A DNA stretch of 5,381 nt from a bacterium. GTDB taxonomy: Bacteria; Nitrospinota_A; UBA7883; JACRGQ01. Under the pieces are notes generated by a model, which did not search any database, was not told where the DNA came from, and saw nothing but the letters and a program-made list of their open reading frames with translations. Location of the stretch: assembly GCA_021815535.1 (NCBI GenBank), contig JAKAGL010000185.1, positions 1-5,381 on the forward strand, read 5' to 3'. Shown here piece after piece: positions 4,423 through 5,381 of the stretch. The position numbers and the translations under genes were made by a program. Every line of letters starts with the position of its first letter. Position 1 is the stretch's first letter.

Positions 4423-5381
4423 ATGTATTTTAAGAGCTTAGAAATCTCCGGATTCAAATCCTTTGTAGACCACACAAACATCGCATTCGGCGAGGGACTT
4501 ACCGGTATAGTCGGCCCGAATGGCTGCGGCAAAAGCAATATCTCAGATGCCATACGCTGGGTGTTGGGCGAGCAGCGCCCCAAGATGCTCCGTGGCGCCT
4601 CGATGCAGGATTTTATTTTTAACGGCTCATCCGGCCGTAAGCCAGCCGGCATGGCGGAAGTTTCCATCACCATCGCCGAAATCCAAGGGATGATTAAAAA
4701 ACCTGAATTAGCGGAGTTTGATGAAGTTACTGTCACCCGCCGCCTCTACCGGAGCGGTGAATCCGAATACCTCATCAACCGCACGCCATGCCGCCTAAAG
4801 GATGTGGTGGATCTCTTCCTTGATACCGGAATATCGACCAGGGCCTTCTCCATCATCGAGCAGGATCAAGTACAGCGGATTGTTACCAGTAAGCCGGAAG
4901 ACCGCCGCTTTATCATTGAAGAGGCCGCTGGCATTATGAAATACAAACACCAACGGCAAGACGCGCTGAATAAAATGCAAAACGCCTCTGCCAATCTTTC
5001 CCGTGTATCGGACATCATCAACGAGCTTGAGCGCCAGCGAAATTCACTCAAACGCCAGGCAAGCAAAGCGGAACGTTACAAAGCCGCGCGTAGCGAAGCT
5101 AACCAGTTGATGTTGGCAACCAGCGCCGATGAGTGGCGCAACCTCAATGCGGCTGAGGCTTCACTAACGGGTGAAATAAGCAGGCTGGAAGAAGCGCGCG
5201 CCTCTATGGACGCGGATATTGCCACCCGCCGCAACAATCAGGCCACCATGCAAAACTCCATCAATGAATTGGCGGAGAACATCTCTCGCCTGAAGGAATC
5301 AGAATACCAGATAGGAAGCGCTATTGAGCGCAACCAGAGTAAGATTACCGTATTCACCAACCAGATGGACGAAGCGGAACG
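4423..5381 (+). CDS. smc: Chromosome segregation/condensation ATPase SMC, N-terminal part
   Basis: SMC is the large coiled-coil ATPase that, with ScpA and ScpB, organises and helps separate chromosomes. The window holds 319 codons of a protein that is normally about 1,150-1,200 residues; the frame is open at the edge. It starts MYFKSLEISGFKSFVDHTNI, the standard SMC N-terminus. Walker A is GPNGCGKSN (31-39), followed by AIRWVLGEQ and the LRG-x-MQDFIFNGS region (about 57-69). The segment SIIEQDQVQRIVTSKPEDRR-FIIEEAAGIMKYK (about 143-173) leads into the coiled coil, which is rich in Glu, Arg, Lys, Ala and Gln to the end of the window. The hinge, second coiled coil, ABC signature and Walker B lie outside. 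Asp148 stands where most bacterial SMCs have Gly (EQG, here EQD). It has its own promoter and ribosome site downstream of thiL. Confidence 0.95.
   Translation, partial: MYFKSLEISGFKSFVDHTNIAFGEGLTGIVGPNGCGKSNISDAIRWVLGEQRPKMLRGASMQDFIFNGSSGRKPAGMAEVSITIAEIQGMIKKPELAEFDEVTVTRRLYRSGESEYLINRTPCRLKDVVDLFLDTGISTRAFSIIEQDQVQRIVTSKPEDRRFIIEEAAGIMKYKHQRQDALNKMQNASANLSRVSDIINELERQRNSLKRQASKAERYKAARSEANQLMLATSADEWRNLNAAEASLTGEISRLEEARASMDADIATRRNNQATMQNSINELAENISRLKESEYQIGSAIERNQSKITVFTNQMDEAE

Noticed and set aside
4380..4736. 118-codon minus-strand frame
   Set aside because: It is antisense to the smc Walker A region, which is clearly the coding strand.

Overview
The window looks like chromosomal DNA of a Gram-negative bacterium with type IV pilus-type minor pilins and sigma-54 control. 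It carries two housekeeping genes (thiL, smc), minor-prepilin genes with a good -24/-12 promoter, and a metal-dependent amidohydrolase. This mix would fit Desulfobacterota (old Deltaproteobacteria), Nitrospinota or similar groups, but nothing here fixes the taxon and I give none with confidence. No rRNA, tRNA, CRISPR array, transposase or integrase was seen.

Left part (1-794, minus strand). A minor prepilin of PilV type (40-543) is followed, with a 4-base ATGA overlap, by the first codons of a second prepilin that runs off the window (1-43). Both show a prepilin-peptidase leader. Upstream of pilV is a sigma-54-type promoter (650-665) with exact -24/-12 spacing. A perfect 7-bp palindrome overlaps it, and a second one lies about 105 bp upstream of the predicted transcript start, where an enhancer-binding activator would be expected. 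The predicted transcript start (about 639) decides in favour of the downstream ATG at 543 for pilV.

Middle part (795-3328). A plus-strand amidohydrolase (795-1805, about 55-57% GC in sampled lines) converges on a minus-strand pair. One is a CI-like HTH regulator (2527-2910), followed by a candidate hairpin terminator. The other is a separate gene (1900-2397) for an unrecognised small protein with a histone-H1-like Lys/Ala tail. Upstream of the regulator, 2911-3328 is very AT-rich (27-32% GC in three sampled 60-base lines). It holds operator-like palindromes and, on the minus strand, a possible 45-codon gene (3159-3296). The stretch 1900-3328 looks like acquired DNA between more ordinary genes.

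Right part (3329-5381, plus strand). thiL (thiamine-monophosphate kinase) is followed after a 146-bp gap by smc (chromosome condensation ATPase). The gap carries a clear sigma-70-like promoter, so smc probably has its own transcription unit. smc is cut by the window edge after 319 codons.

The most interesting items are the sigma-54 control region of the prepilin operon, the HTH gene with its operator-like repeats beside the Lys/Ala-tailed protein, and the unlisted 45-codon ORF. I did not find convincing evidence for a wholly new multi-gene system.
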